The notes below the pieces were generated by a model, which saw only the letters and a program-made list of their open reading frames with translations, had not been told where the DNA came from and did no database searches. A stretch of DNA of 64,000 nt from Nigrospora sphaerica. Taxonomy: Eukaryota; Ascomycota; Sordariomycetes; Amphisphaeriales; Apiosporaceae. Below are positions 12,452 through 22,963 of this stretch, piece by piece (position 1 is the first letter of the stretch; each line of letters starts with the position of its first letter). Position numbers and translations under genes: made by a program. The stretch is from assembly GCA_018287875.1 (NCBI GenBank), contig JAGVVL010000001.1, positions 806,001 to 870,000 on the forward strand. The letters are read 5' to 3'.

Positions 12452-15400
12452 ATGTCGGGCGTCTTTTCTTTCGACCGAAGCAGTTCGCCTGAGCTACCAG
12501 AGCTGTCGGCGATGGGTGCTGCGGCCAAAGGCAAGATGAGCGGTCCTTTCGAAATCGACGATGACGACCTCGATGAACTCGCTGAGAGCATTCCCTGCTC
12601 CTCTCCCTACTTCACGCAGCCAACCCAGCTTGTATCCGCAAAGCCGACGGCTGACGCGACGACTCAGCCCACCCAGATCGTCGAGAGGAAGACCACGCTA
12701 CACCATTCGTCCCCCCGCATCCCCGAAACGCCCGGCAGGCCTGCCTCTGTCGTCGAGGTTCCTGCTTCTTCCCCCTTCAGAGACATGACCTCCAAGGTGT
12801 CCGGCCGGACGGGGTCGTCGCTTTCAAATCCCCAACCTCGACCACTCGCGAACGGTGGCCGGCTGGCCTCTGTCATGGCTCCTGCAGGCACAGCTTTCCG
12901 AGCACCCACAGCGGCCGCGCCCTTGCGCCGCACCGCGCCAGCAGCCAAGACACCCTTCCCCTATTCTTCCGACGACGACCTATCCAAAGACTACCGGCAC
13001 CACAACAGTTCCGAAGACGAGGAAAAGCCTATGAGGGGCGACATCCAACCGTCGACGTTTGCTAAGACCAAGTCGTCTGCGGTGAACGACATCAGGCTCA
13101 ACGATATCCACGACCTGCGCACGCGTTATCTTGTCAAGGAAACATATCGCATTGTTTCCAATCACATCCCTGACATAACCTTGGCCGCTTGCAAAAGCGC
13201 CGTGGCAAAAAGCCTGAACGCTGAGGATGCTGTCAACCTCTTGCTGGGCCGGCCCAAGGCTCCGGTTCCTGCCAAGAAGCTCTCTACGATTGGGTCTTCC
13301 CGGGCAGCCGTTGGCAGCACGACCAAACCCGCCATGAAGCAGACCAAACTAACAAGCTTAAAGCCCTCTCCCTCCCCAGCACTGTCTCAACCCTCCATCG
13401 ACACCTCTTCTGAGGCCAGAAAGGCCCCTCCGCGCCGCAGGCTTACGCAAGGTCGGCGCAGGCGTAGCCCGAGTCCACCCCAAATCTTCTCTATTCCGTC
13501 TTCCCGATCCTCGCCAGCTACGAGCCAGTCGAGTACGGCGGGTGAGCAGAGAGACAAGGGGGTTAAAGCCGCGGTCTCTGCACTCTCTAGCCCGGAAGTC
13601 GTGGCGCGCGGTCGTTTGGTTCGCGGACCCCGCCGAAAGGCGCAGGCCAACGACCTGGACTCGGATTCGGGTGATGAACTCCTGGCCCCTCAGCCGGCCC
13701 AGGGCTCCAAGAAGCGCAAAGCAACAGAGCCGCTGCCTCGCGAAGTCATTAATATCGCGGACTCGGACGATGAACCGCTTGCCAAATTCAGCGAGTCCAA
13801 CTCCGATACCGACGATGATTCACCGCCTACGCCCACCAAGGGCTTCGGCGAGCATGCCAAGGTGCTCCAGTACCTGAACCAGTGCTCCGCAGAAGACCTG
13901 CAGCGTATCAGTGGCATGCCGGTCAGCGATACAAAACTCATCGTGGCCGCGCAACCATTCTCCAGCTTGGAGGAGGCCCAGGTGGTGTCCCGCAAGGTGA
14001 AATCGGGAGCCCGGAAGGCGTCCAAGGTTTCGGTCGGTTTCGCCATAGTAGAGAAGCTCGTCACTTGGTTCAAGGCTTTCAAGGCTGCCGCCGCGGTCAT
14101 CAAGGCATGCGAAGACCGAGGCAAAGAAATCGAGTCGGTTATGTCCAGGTGGGAGGTGGACCGAAATGGCCTGCCTAAGAAAGAAAAAGGCCTTCGAAGT
14201 CTGCCCATCAAGAAGCGGCCTGCCCTTATGGACAAGTCGGTGGAGCTGAAGCCGTACCAGCTGCTTGGCCTGAACTGGATGAACCTGATTCACCAGAAGG
14301 GCTTCTCGGGCATCCTCGCGGACGACATGGGTCTGGGCAAGACGTGCCAAGTCATTTCCTTCATTTCGCACCTAGTCGAGTCTGGAGATAAGAGCGAAGA
14401 AAGGCGCTGGCCCAACCTCATCGTGGTCCCGCCATCGACCTACGAGAACTGGATGAATGAGTTCCAGAAGTTTGCTCCTGGCATCAAACTCTTCCCCTAC
14501 TCTGGTGCGTTACCCTTTGCAACCCCTTCCCGTATCTGCGCCCACCTGCTAACTCCCCTTTAGGGAAAAATCGACGTGACACAGACCCCGAAGATGCGCA
14601 GGACTATCACGTCGTGCTCACGACCTACTCACAGGTGGAATCGAAATATGAGGACCTCACATGGCTCCAAGGGTTAGACCCCTATGCCGCCATCTTCGAC
14701 GAGGGTCACAAGCTCAAGAACCAGGCGACCTTGGTGTACAAGCAACTGATGCGGGTGCCATCACAGTGGCGCCTGATTCTGACGGGAACACCGGTGCAGA
14801 ACAACTTGAAAGAGCTGCTTAGTCTCCTGAACTTTGTGGAGCCCAGCCTTTTTAAAAACCGACTGTTCGACGATCTGAAGACCATGTTTGAGGCCAAGGT
14901 TGCGAACAAGGATGTGCTCAACTTTGCTTCACTGGCCAAGGAGCGCGTCAGCAACGCGCGGGTTATGATGGCCCCCTTCATTCTCCAGCGTCGCAAGAAC
15001 GAGGTGCTTGCTCTGCCGCCGCGCAAGGACTCGCGGATCGTGGTCCCGCTGCAGCCGGAACAGAAGGCCATCTATGACCAAATCCGCGGCCAATACCTGG
15101 AAAAGGGTAGAGCGGCCAAGGACAAGTTGTCCAACCCGTGGATGCAATTACGCAAGGCCGCCATCCATCCACAGCTGTTCCGCCGGCACTTTACTGACGA
15201 GACGGTCGTCAAGATGACCAACATCCTCTGGTCCAAGTGCAGCGAGGCCGAACTCGGCGTGCAGAGCAAGTCGGACAAACACAAGGGCCTCCTGCAGGAT
15301 AACCTCATGTGCCTGTCCGACTTCGAGCTGCATATCTGGTGCAAGGACTTCCCGCGCTACATTGGCCACCTTGATATTCCCGCGCGGTCCTGGGAGGAAG

Positions 15401-15963
15401 CGCCAAAGGTGGCCAAGCTGCTTGAGTTGGTCCGGGGCTACATGGCTACTGGCGACCGGTGCCTGGTCTTCTCTCGTTTTGAGATTGTCATCAACATTCT
15501 CCGAGAAACATTCCATACTGCCGACATTCCGTACTGCGAACTTACCGGCGCTTCCGGTGTAGCGGACCGATTTCCCGAAGTCGAGAGATACACGAGCAAC
15601 CCCGAAATCCCCGTGTTCCTCCTTACAACGGGGGCGGGTGGCACGGGCATCAACTTGACGGCGGCGAACAAGATCATCATATTTGACCAGTCGGACAACC
15701 CCCAGGACGATGTGCAGGCGTCGAACCGGGCGCACCGAATCGGCCAGACGCGCGAGGTCGAGGTCATCACGTTGATCTCGGAGAACACGGTAGAGGGGCT
15801 CATCTACAACTCTTGCGTCAAGAAGCTCATGCTCGCGGCGTGCGTGGAGGGTGCGGTCGACGACGGCGAATCCGTCGAGGACCAGTGCAAAAAGATGATG
15901 CTGATGGACTCGGAGGCCGAGGTCCGGGCAGTGCAGAACTTGGAGACGTTGACGGAGTCGTAA
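12452..15963 (+). CDS. FUN30: FUN30/SMARCAD1-type SNF2 chromatin remodeler
   Basis: Predicted 1150 aa nuclear ATP-dependent nucleosome remodeler, orthologous in architecture to yeast Fun30, fission yeast Fft3 and human SMARCAD1. These act in heterochromatin maintenance and DNA end resection. Model: exons 12452-14504 and 14564-15963, with a 59 nt GT-AG intron containing CTAAC. The first 220 residues are Ser/Pro-rich with acidic patches. A CUE-like segment lies at about aa 222-266 (YLVKETYRIVSNHIPDIT, then SLNAEDAVNLLLG). The SNF2 ATPase begins near aa 599 (LKPYQLLGLNW), with Walker A DMGLGKT near aa 624 and the DEGH box at aa 730-733 followed by KLKN, as is usual for this subfamily. The helicase C lobe carries GAGGTGINLTAAN and the motif VI sequence NRAHRIGQTREVEV near aa 1072. 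The domains appear complete, with no frameshift. The ATG follows a pyrimidine tract and opens the conserved MSGVFSFDRSSSPELPEL start. Confidence 0.95.
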
Positions 15964-16584
15964 GGCGAGCGAGCTTTGTGCGGCCGACTCCCTGTGGTGC
16001 AACTGACGGCCGGCCGAGCCGTCACGCCTAGACGCATGCGCCAGGCGGTTGAATAAATGAGGAGTGGCGTTGTGGCGGTCTGTTTGTAGGATATACCCAT
16101 ACTGGTTCGCGTTGATTTCGACCCAGCACCGCATCACTTTCGACCGGGTTGCCGCCCTGGGCTCTTGTGTCGGGAGGGTGCGCGTTTGTCATGGATTATG
16201 GGCCCTGCGGAGGTGCCGTTGTTCGGGAGACAAGCGGCGGTTATAGACTGGCAGCTTAGAAGGTATCTAAGCAGCAAAACTAATGACAAGGGCCACGAGA
16301 TATGCATGGATTGCGCCGATGTAGATGGCGATACAATGCTTCGTACATTTTGGGATACACCCCGGCTCGAGCGGAGGCCAAGCACGGACCCGGTTGAGTG
16401 ACGTCGCAACGCATCACACGAGTATGTAAAGAGACGCGAAACCAGGTGAACAATTCAGCACGACTTCTCACATTCACCTCGTTCTACACCTACGTACTTG
16501 GTATTTACTTAGGTACTTTGTGCATTCGTTCCCTACACTAGGTGGTTTTACAGCCCGGAGCAAGAGCTTGAGAAACCGCCCACG
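15964..16584. other. Intergenic region FUN30 to AKR
   Basis: About 620 bp between two genes on the same strand, holding the FUN30 3' flank and the AKR promoter. A TACTTAGGTA-containing element occurs near 16493-16517. No gene is supported. Confidence 0.55.
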
Positions 16585-17796
16585 ATGAGCGCGCCCTCGT
16601 TCTCGCTCGCCAGCACGCTCAAGGCGAGTTTGTCCCACCGAACTTGGGGCCCCACGTTTCGCTTTCCTAACCGACGGTTGTCTCTTTTGTAGCTGGCGAG
16701 CGGCCACACGATCCCGCAGATCCAGCTGGGGCTGTACATGATGTCGGGGCGCGAGGTGCTCGCGGCGGTGCCGTGGGCGCTGGCGGCCGGCTACCGGGGC
16801 TTCGACTCGGCGCAGATGTACCACAACGAGGCCGAGGCGGGACGGGCGATCCGGACCTGGCTGGCGTCGGACGAGAACACGGCCGGGCTCACGCGCGCCG
16901 ACGTCTTTTACACGTCCAAGCTGGCCAGCCCGAGGTGAGTGCGGGTGTGTACGAGTGAGGGGGCGAGCGGGAAAGGGATGAGACTGATGGAACGTCCTCC
17001 CCCAGCACCAACTACGATGCCGTCCGTAAAAGCATCAAACGCAGCGTCGACGCCTGCGGCCTCGGCTACATCGACCTGTTCCTGCTGCACAGCCCGTACG
17101 GCGGGCGCGAGGCGCGGCTGACGAGCTGGAAGGCCATCGAAGACGCCATCGAGGCTGGGGAGGTGCGAAGCGGCGGCGTGAGCAACTACGGAGTCAAGCA
17201 TGTAAGAATGACGCCTCTCCCCCCACTTCCCCTTGGTCCCCCCCCCTTTTTGGTTTCCTCCCCTCCCTCGCCCCGTGGGGATCCTCGCTGAACAAGGACG
17301 CGCGCCCGTGCCCCCCGACTTCGAAGATCGAAGAGCTCATGGCATCGAACCCGCGGATCCGGCCGTCGGTCAACCAGATCGAGGTGCACCCGTTCAACAC
17401 GCAGACGGCGATCCGGGAGGCGTGCGCGCGGCACGGGCTCGTCGTCGAGGCGTACGGGCCGCTGGCGCGCGCCATGCGCATGACGCATCCGACGGTGACG
17501 GCGCTCGCCGATCGCTACGGCTGCACGCCGGCCCAGCTCCTCGTCCGCTGGTCCCTCCAGCACGGCCTCGTGCCCCTACCCAAGAGCGCCCGCCGCGACC
17601 GCCTCCTCGACAACGTCCGCGTCGCCGGCTTCGAGATCAGCCCCGACGACATGCGCCGCCTCGACGACCTGGACGAGCACCTCGTTACCGACTGGTATGC
17701 TTTTGTTTTTGCCCCCTCCCCTTTCCCCCCTCCCGGACTGTCGTGGTTACTACGGCGCTGACCCCCATGACTAGGGACCCGACGGATGCTCCGTAA
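16585..17796 (+). CDS. Aldo/keto reductase
   Basis: Predicted 288 aa cytosolic NADPH-dependent aldo/keto reductase that reduces carbonyls; the physiological substrate is unknown. Model: exons 16585-16623, 16693-16934, 17006-17201, 17327-17694 and 17775-17796. Introns 2-5 are GT-AG, but intron 1 must be GC-AG (AAG|GCGAGT ... TTTGTAG, with a CTAAC branch point). It joins MSAPSFSLASTLK to LASGHTIPQIQLGLYMMSG without breaking the strand that opens the barrel. The catalytic tetrad is present: Asp51 and Tyr56 in FDSAQMYHNE, Lys89 in FYTSKL, and His122 in DLFLLHSPYG. The cofactor region follows (GVSNYGVKH, VNQIEVHPFNTQ, LPKSARRDRL). The length is usual for the family. If intron 1 is not spliced, the first downstream ATG (16738) would give a protein lacking the first beta-strand, which is less likely. 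No partner genes suggest a pathway. Confidence 0.9.
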
Positions 17797-18239
17797 GAAA
17801 CATGTGCAAGTATGAGTAATAAAGATGTATCCCAATTCTGCCGAAGCCTTGTGTGTTCAACTGTAGTCGTCTCGCCATCGTCATATACCGACATTCGTTA
17901 CTGCCGCCACTGCGAACAGTTGCGGGGACGCCTCGTTCTTCAACATAACGGGCCCCCCGGTTTCGGGGACACCCTTTCTTATCCGAATTTCTTGGGGTTT
18001 ACTACTTTTCTCATGGTAGTTCCTACTTTTTCCATGGACAGTACACTTGCTTGCGCAGCCGTACCGTGCAAGTGGGCTGTTCAAACAAAATTGTGCTCCC
18101 GCGACCGACCAAACTTTGGCCCTTTTCCGGATGTAAGCCAATTGCCATGAGCAGCCAAGCTATGTTTGAGTCATATATGTGAATAAGCGTCCTTTTATCA
18201 ACAACCAACACCGACCGGTCGTTCACGATTGGATCCAAT
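17797..18239. other. Intergenic region AKR to tRNA
   Basis: About 440 bp holding the AKR 3' flank and the tRNA upstream flank. I see no gene or clear motif in it. Confidence 0.55.
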
Positions 18240-18336
18240 GCTCGGTTAGCTCAGTTGGTTAGAGCGTCGTACTAATATCTCCTCACGGAAATATTCTGTA
18301 ATGCGAAGGCCATGAGTTCAAGCCTCATACTGAGCA
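18240..18336 (+). tRNA. tRNA-Ile (anticodon AAU), with 23-nt intron
   Basis: A full cloverleaf can be folded. The acceptor stem pairs 18240-18246 (GCTCGGT) with 18329-18335 (ACTGAGC), with one G-T pair. The D arm is GCTC...GAGC and the discriminator is A18336. The anticodon arm pairs 18267-18271 (TCGTA) with 18302-18306 (TGCGA) and presents loop CTAATAA, anticodon AAT at 18274-18276 (A34 becomes inosine). The T arm is ATGAG-TTCAAGC-CTCAT. An intron of 23 nt, 18278-18300, interrupts the gene after position 37, the canonical eukaryotic site. Mature length is 74 nt before CCA. The internal A box (TAGCTCAGTTGG) and B box (GAGTTCAAGCC) are recognisable. Confidence 0.93.
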
Positions 18337-18343
18337 TCTCTCA

Positions 18344-18349
18344 TTTTTT
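18344..18349 (+). terminator. RNA polymerase III terminator (T6)
   Basis: A run of six T residues lies seven nt after the tRNA discriminator base, as expected for Pol III termination. Confidence 0.8.
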
Positions 18350-18868
18350 GCACATCTGTACCACTACCACCACCTATGGTCACCTCTCTTTTTGCTCTTC
18401 TTTTAAAGTGAAAGGCCGAACGAGTTGAGGAACTAGGTAACTGCCAAGCTGGCAGACCCTTTCGTTTGCCTTCGTCTTTCATTCCATTGCCCCCTCAATG
18501 CGCTCATCCGCTCAATATTGAGGGGCAGCTGTGCCCTGTGTGCCCTGCCCCTGGTCATCATCGCCCGCGCACACGTCGCCCGTCAAGCGTCCGCTGTAGA
18601 CGGAAACCTGTAGGTCGAAATCCGCCATCATGGGAGAATCAGAGGAAAATAAATCGGGGGTTAGACTATATATTGCTCGGTGTGATTGCTCGTCGTGGTG
18701 GAAGAGGACTTGTATGGGTCAGGGCTACAAACAAGCAGGTTTTATATCTATAATACTAGAAAAATAACAAAGCCATAAAATGTCCTACTCGCCACACGCA
18801 CAGGCCACAAAATATGCCGTGCGGTGGCGCCGCGCTTAACCTTATAGATAGGACCTTCAGGTCCTTAG

Positions 18869-19104
18869 TCTAGGAGCCCTCGAGAGCCCCAGAGGCCCCA
18901 AAAGGTCCTATATCCAAGGGCACCGGAGAGCCCCAGAGGTCCTGGGTCTAAAGGCCCCCGAGAGCCCCAGAGGTCCTGGATCTAAGGGCGCCCAAGAGCC
19001 CCAGAGGTCCTAAAAGATCCTGGGTCCAAGGGCCCTCGAGATCCCTAAAGGTCCCCAGATGTCCTGGGTTTAAGGGCTCTCGAGAGCCTTAAAGTTCTTA
19101 TAAG
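18869..19104. repeat. Degenerate tandem array of 34/44-bp units
   Basis: Six consecutive units begin with T(C/T)(C/T)A(A/G)GGGC or a close variant: 18869-18912, 18913-18946, 18947-18980, 18981-19024, 19025-19068 and 19069-19104. The core GAGAGCCCCAGAGGTCC recurs in units 2-3 and, slightly altered, in the others. Units are 34 or 44 bp. The longer ones hold an extra 10 bp that partly duplicates the GGTCCT motif. The last units have more T and A in place of C and G. No coding function or known satellite is recognised. Confidence 0.8.
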
Positions 19105-19195
19105 TGGGCCTAAAGGCCCTGTAAGTCTTAAGAGGCTATGTACTTAAATGCCTAAAAGGTCCTTAGGGTCACTTTATCTCGGGCCGCCCACCGGT

Positions 19196-19215
19196 AGGGC
19201 CGCGACAGCGGCCCT
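19196..19215. repeat. Perfect 8-bp inverted repeat (hairpin)
   Basis: AGGGCCGC and GCGGCCCT are perfectly complementary around a GACA loop. Immediately after, CCTGTA-GCTAG-TACAGG forms a second short inverted repeat at about 19212-19228. They lie about 90 bp after the tandem array. Function is unknown. Confidence 0.6.
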
Positions 19216-19751
19216 GTAGCTAGTACAGGTATAAATATCTATGTCCACGAGCCTGAATCCAAGTGAATACGACGCATTCAGGGAAACTCTCAGGTGATTA
19301 ATCTGTCGGAACTCTGTGAATCGGAATGTCCTGGGGGCTGCGAAGGGCCGACACGCCCGATTGAAGTGATCGAAGCCTAGTAGTACTGTGACATTATATG
19401 ACCGACTACAAGTGCTCAAAGCCGGTTCCAACGAGGTGGGGGGCGTAGGCCAAGTCGGTCAACGGTGATTCCGACATCCATTACCTCAAGTACTGCATAA
19501 GTACACAAGATCCTCCAGGACTACAGCACATAAACATTCAGAATATGGATAATGTAGGAGCCGGGTGCGTACGATGGGACCGGCGTTCTCCAGCCAAGTG
19601 TTCCGGGGGCTATCAGATCAGCAAGGTGGGAATGGAACGGAAGTACAGGGAGACGCGTTACTCGTGGCAAGCAAGAGGCAGCGGAAGTAGCGTTGACGGA
19701 CGTTTTTCATGACTGAAAATAATGGAAGGGCAAAGCGTAGGCGCATAAAGA

Positions 19752-20664
19752 TCAAGACCCAATCTTGATACTACGGAATTCTTCCGTGGTACTTTTAATG
19801 GCCCTCTCTGTGGGCAGCCTCTCCACTAGAAACGAGGCAAGTCAGTAACAAGCACGCGGCGGCCGAAAGCTGGGGGAGTAGGGGAACCGTACTGCTGCTC
19901 GCGCCAAAGAAGCCCTGTACGCCCTTGGTGCGCGACAGCACGTAGGCGGCGTCGGCGGGCTCGGCGATGGGGCCGCCGTGGCACAGGACGAGGACGTCGG
20001 GGCGGACGGCGACGGCGGCGTCGCGGATTGCCTGGACACGGGCGACGGCGTCGTCGAGGGAGACGGAGGTGCGGGCGCCGATGGCGCCCGACGTGGTGAG
20101 ACCCATGTGGGCGACGACGACGTCGGCGCCGGCGGCCGTCATGGCGCGGGCGTCGTCGGGCGAGAAGACGTAGGGAGCCGTGAAGAGGCCCTGGCCGTGG
20201 GCGGCGGCGATCATGGCAACCTCGGCGGCGTAGCCCATACCCGTCTCCTCGAGGTTGCGGCGGAAGACCGAGTCGGCGTCGATGAGGCCGACCGTCGGGA
20301 AGTTCTGCACGCCGCTGAAGCCGCGCGCCGCCAGCTCGGCCAGGAAGCGCGGCATCTCGCGGAAGGGGTCAGTGCCGCACACGCCCGCCAGCACCGGCGT
20401 CGCCTCGACGACGGGCAGCACCTCGGCCGCCATGTCGACGACGATCTGGTTGGCGTCCCCGTACGGCATCATGCCGGCCAGGCTGCCGCGGCCCGCCATC
20501 CGGAACCGGCCCGAGTTGTAGATAATGATAAGGTGGCCGCCGCCGCTCTCGATGCACTTGGCGCTCAGCCCCGTGCCGGCGCCGGCGCCGACGATGGCCT
20601 GGCCCTGGGCCGTGACGGCCCGCAGGTGCGCCAGGACGTCTTCACGCTTGGTGGGACGGGGCAT
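19752..20664 (-). CDS. TIM-barrel enzyme (Tm-1 C-terminal/PEP hydrolase-like)
   Basis: Predicted 281 aa protein of the TIM-barrel family described as phosphoenolpyruvate hydrolase-like, equivalent to the C-terminal half of plant Tm-1-like proteins. The reaction in fungi is unproven. Model on the minus strand: exons 19893-20664 and 19752-19825, with a 67 nt intron with a CTGAC branch point. The splice creates the conserved C-terminal [17 protein letters not shown], which otherwise would be lost. Recognisable segments in order are [100 protein letters not shown] and VLCHGGPI. The start is the first in-frame ATG (MPRPTKRED); an upstream open stretch has only a GTG. It is divergent from the UPF0261 gene, whose product corresponds to the other half of Tm-1. 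Confidence 0.92.
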
Positions 20665-21332
20665 AGTGACAAGAGACGAGCACGGTGAAGGCGAGGATGG
20701 AGGGTATGGGAAACGAGGACCCGTTGACACAGATTGGACTGAAGGGATGGGAAGATGGACAAGAACTTCTTGGTGCCGTCTCCCTGCCAGTGGTGTAAGT
20801 AGGTGCCTAAGTATGATGCAAGGAAGGCAGTAGTAGCTTGAACGTGGGGCGTACCTGCCTACCAAGTACGTAAGGGCGATGGGAGGCACGGAAGGTGAGT
20901 TGCAGTCTTATGCCATTGGTCAATGGTACATGTCTCGTTTCAAAAAAGAAAACCGAACATGCTTCCTTTTAACAGAGCCAGCTGGGTTTCCTCTCTTTTT
21001 TATATACATGCGTTGGTCGCACGAGAGCTTCCGTCACCCCAGATCAGTCTGATGGCATTGAGGTCCGTCTTACTAACGAGCATCTTCCCCGCCTTCAGTT
21101 GACGTACTTGTACCACTACCCACCATGCACACCTTCATCACCCTGCGGCCTTGAGGAACCCATGAGACTAGAACCCGGTAACCCAAGGTGCATAAATAGG
21201 TAAGGTTGCCTCGCTTCTCTCTATTTATACGACCCTGACTTGAGAGCATGGCCCACTCCTACTCCTGAACTTCTTTTACACAAAACACACACACACACAC
21301 ACACATCAACGCACTCACGTACTCCCATCATC
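20665..21332. promoter_or_regulatory. Shared divergent promoter, TIM-barrel/UPF0261
   Basis: These 668 bp separate the start codons of two divergently transcribed genes whose products are the two halves of one protein family. The region holds several TAGGT/TACCTA-like motifs (for example near 20806-20818 and 20851-20870) and an (AC)n microsatellite at about 21285-21304 in the UPF0261 leader. Co-regulation from this segment is an inference from the arrangement. Confidence 0.5.
21285..21304 (+). repeat. (AC)n microsatellite in leader
   Basis: About ten AC dinucleotides end about 28 nt upstream of the UPF0261 start codon, so they are probably transcribed as part of the 5' UTR. Confidence 0.75.
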
Positions 21333-22963
21333 ATGTATTTCGCGCCGCACGACCCCCTGTCCGGGCTCTCCCGGACACCGGACCAGCCGGTGGTGGCCGT
21401 GCTGGCGACGCTGGAAACAAAGGCCGAGGAGACCAGCTACGTGCTCGAGCAGATCCACCGATGCAACGCCAAGACGCAAATCGTCCTGATTGACACGAGC
21501 CGCGCCCCGGCGGCCCCGTTGCCCTCACGGCCGGGCGTGTACGCGGTGCCGCGGGTGGACAGGGGCGACGGCGGCGACGACGCGGGCCCGGCGCCGGAGC
21601 GGGACGCGTACGCGCGGGCCATGACGGCGGCGGCGGCGGCGCTGCTGCGGGGCCTCTGGGGCCGGGGCCGGCGGGCAGGGGACGCCCCCGCCGACGCCGA
21701 CGAAGACGACGCCACCGTCTCCCGGGACCTGCACGGCGTGCTCGGGCTCGGCGGCAGCACCGGGTCGGCCATGGCGGCCGGGGCCATGCGGGCGGCGCTG
21801 CCCGTGGGCCTACCCAAGCTGCTCGTCAGTACCATGGCGTCGGGCGACGTCGGGCCCCTCGTCGACGGCGTCGACCTGACGCTCATGTACAGCGTCGTCG
21901 ACATCGCCGGCCTCAACTTCGTGTCGCGCCGCGTGCTCGCCAACGCCGCCGCCGCCCTGGCCGGCATGGCGGGCGCGCGCCACGCCGCCGAGGGCTCCCG
22001 GTCCGAAACCGGGGGCGACGCCGCGACCGTGCCGAGGAGGTACCGCGTCGCCGTCACCATGTTCGGCGTGACGACGCCCGCCGTCGATCGCGTCCGCGCG
22101 CTGCTGACCGACGGCGACGGCGCCGAGGTCGTTGTCTTCCACGCCACGGGCGCCGGTGGCCGCACCCTCGAGCGCATGGTGGCCGCCGGCGCCTTCGACG
22201 CCGTCGTGGACCTGACGACGACCGAGGTCGCCGACGAGGTGGGCGGCGGCGTGCTGTCGGCGGGGCCGGACCGCCTGGCGGCCGGCGCCGCCGCCGGTGT
22301 GCCCTACGTCGTCAGCGCTGGCGCCTGCGACATGATCAATTTCGGGCCGCGCGCCACCGTGTAAGCCACGCCCGATGTTCTTTGTTACCTATTCCCGCCC
22401 CCCGCATCCCTCCCGTTGTTACTACCACCCTTTTTTTTCTTGGCATTCTTGTCCTCAGGGTGTCTACGAAATCTTGTTCCCTCCCATGGGGGGCCCCCCT
22501 CGTTCCGGGAACCTTTTCGCTGACTCTCTTCGCGATGGGGGGGAGTAGGCCGGCGGCTGTGGCGGCGGCGGCGGAGCGCGGCGAGCGCCGCCTGCACGCG
22601 CACAACCCGACGGTGACGCTGCTGCGCACGAGCGCCGACGAGAGCCGGCGCGTCGGCGAGGCCGTGGCCGCCCGCCTCGCCGCCGCCGCCCGCCCCGACC
22701 TCGTGCGCGTGCTGCTGCCCGGCCGCGGCCTCAGCCTGCTCAGCGTCGGCCCCGACGCCCCCTTCGCCGACGCCGCCGCCGACGCCGCCCTCTTCGCCGC
22801 CCTCGAGCGCGGCCTCGCCGGCTCCGGCGTCCACGTCGCCCGCCACGACGACCTCGCCCTCAACGACCCGGCCTTCGCCGACGCCGTCGTCGCCGCCCTG
22901 CGCGAGCTGCGGGAGCGCCAGGCGGCGTCTTCGTCGGCCGCCGCCGGGAAGGCGGACAGGTAG
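21333..22963 (+). CDS. UPF0261 (Tm-1 N-terminal-like) protein
   Basis: Predicted 480 aa protein of the UPF0261 family, equivalent to the N-terminal half of plant Tm-1-like proteins. That domain has two Rossmann-like lobes and binds nucleotide in structural work on tomato Tm-1; the fungal function is unknown. Model: exons 21333-22360 and 22549-22963, with a 188 nt GT-AG intron with a CTGAC branch point. Splicing joins DMINFGPRATV to PAAVAAAAERGERRLHAHNP. Landmarks are VVAVLATLETKAEETSYVLE, the glycine-rich GLGGSTGSAMAAGAMRA, LVSTMASGDVGPLVDGVDL, TLMYSVVDIAGLN, VAVTMFGVTTPAVD, VVFHATGAGGRTLERMV, DLTTTEVADEVGGG and LHAHNPTVTLLRT. The coding region is extremely GC-rich, with Ala/Gly-rich stretches. 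The ATG used is the first in frame after the (AC)n leader. It is divergent from the TIM-barrel gene and converges with HEM14. Confidence 0.93.

Larger units (their letters stand above)
18337..19751. other. Gene-poor region downstream of tRNA
   Basis: About 1.4 kb without a supportable gene. It contains the Pol III terminator, the degenerate tandem array at 18869-19104 and a perfect hairpin at 19196-19215. The stretch 18640-18830 is more A/T-rich than its surroundings. The repetitive nature beside a tRNA gene is compatible with a remnant of a mobile element, but no coding trace of one is visible. Confidence 0.55.

Noticed and set aside
15148..16137. 329-codon frame on - strand across the FUN30 end
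   Set aside because: Antisense to the conserved helicase C lobe.
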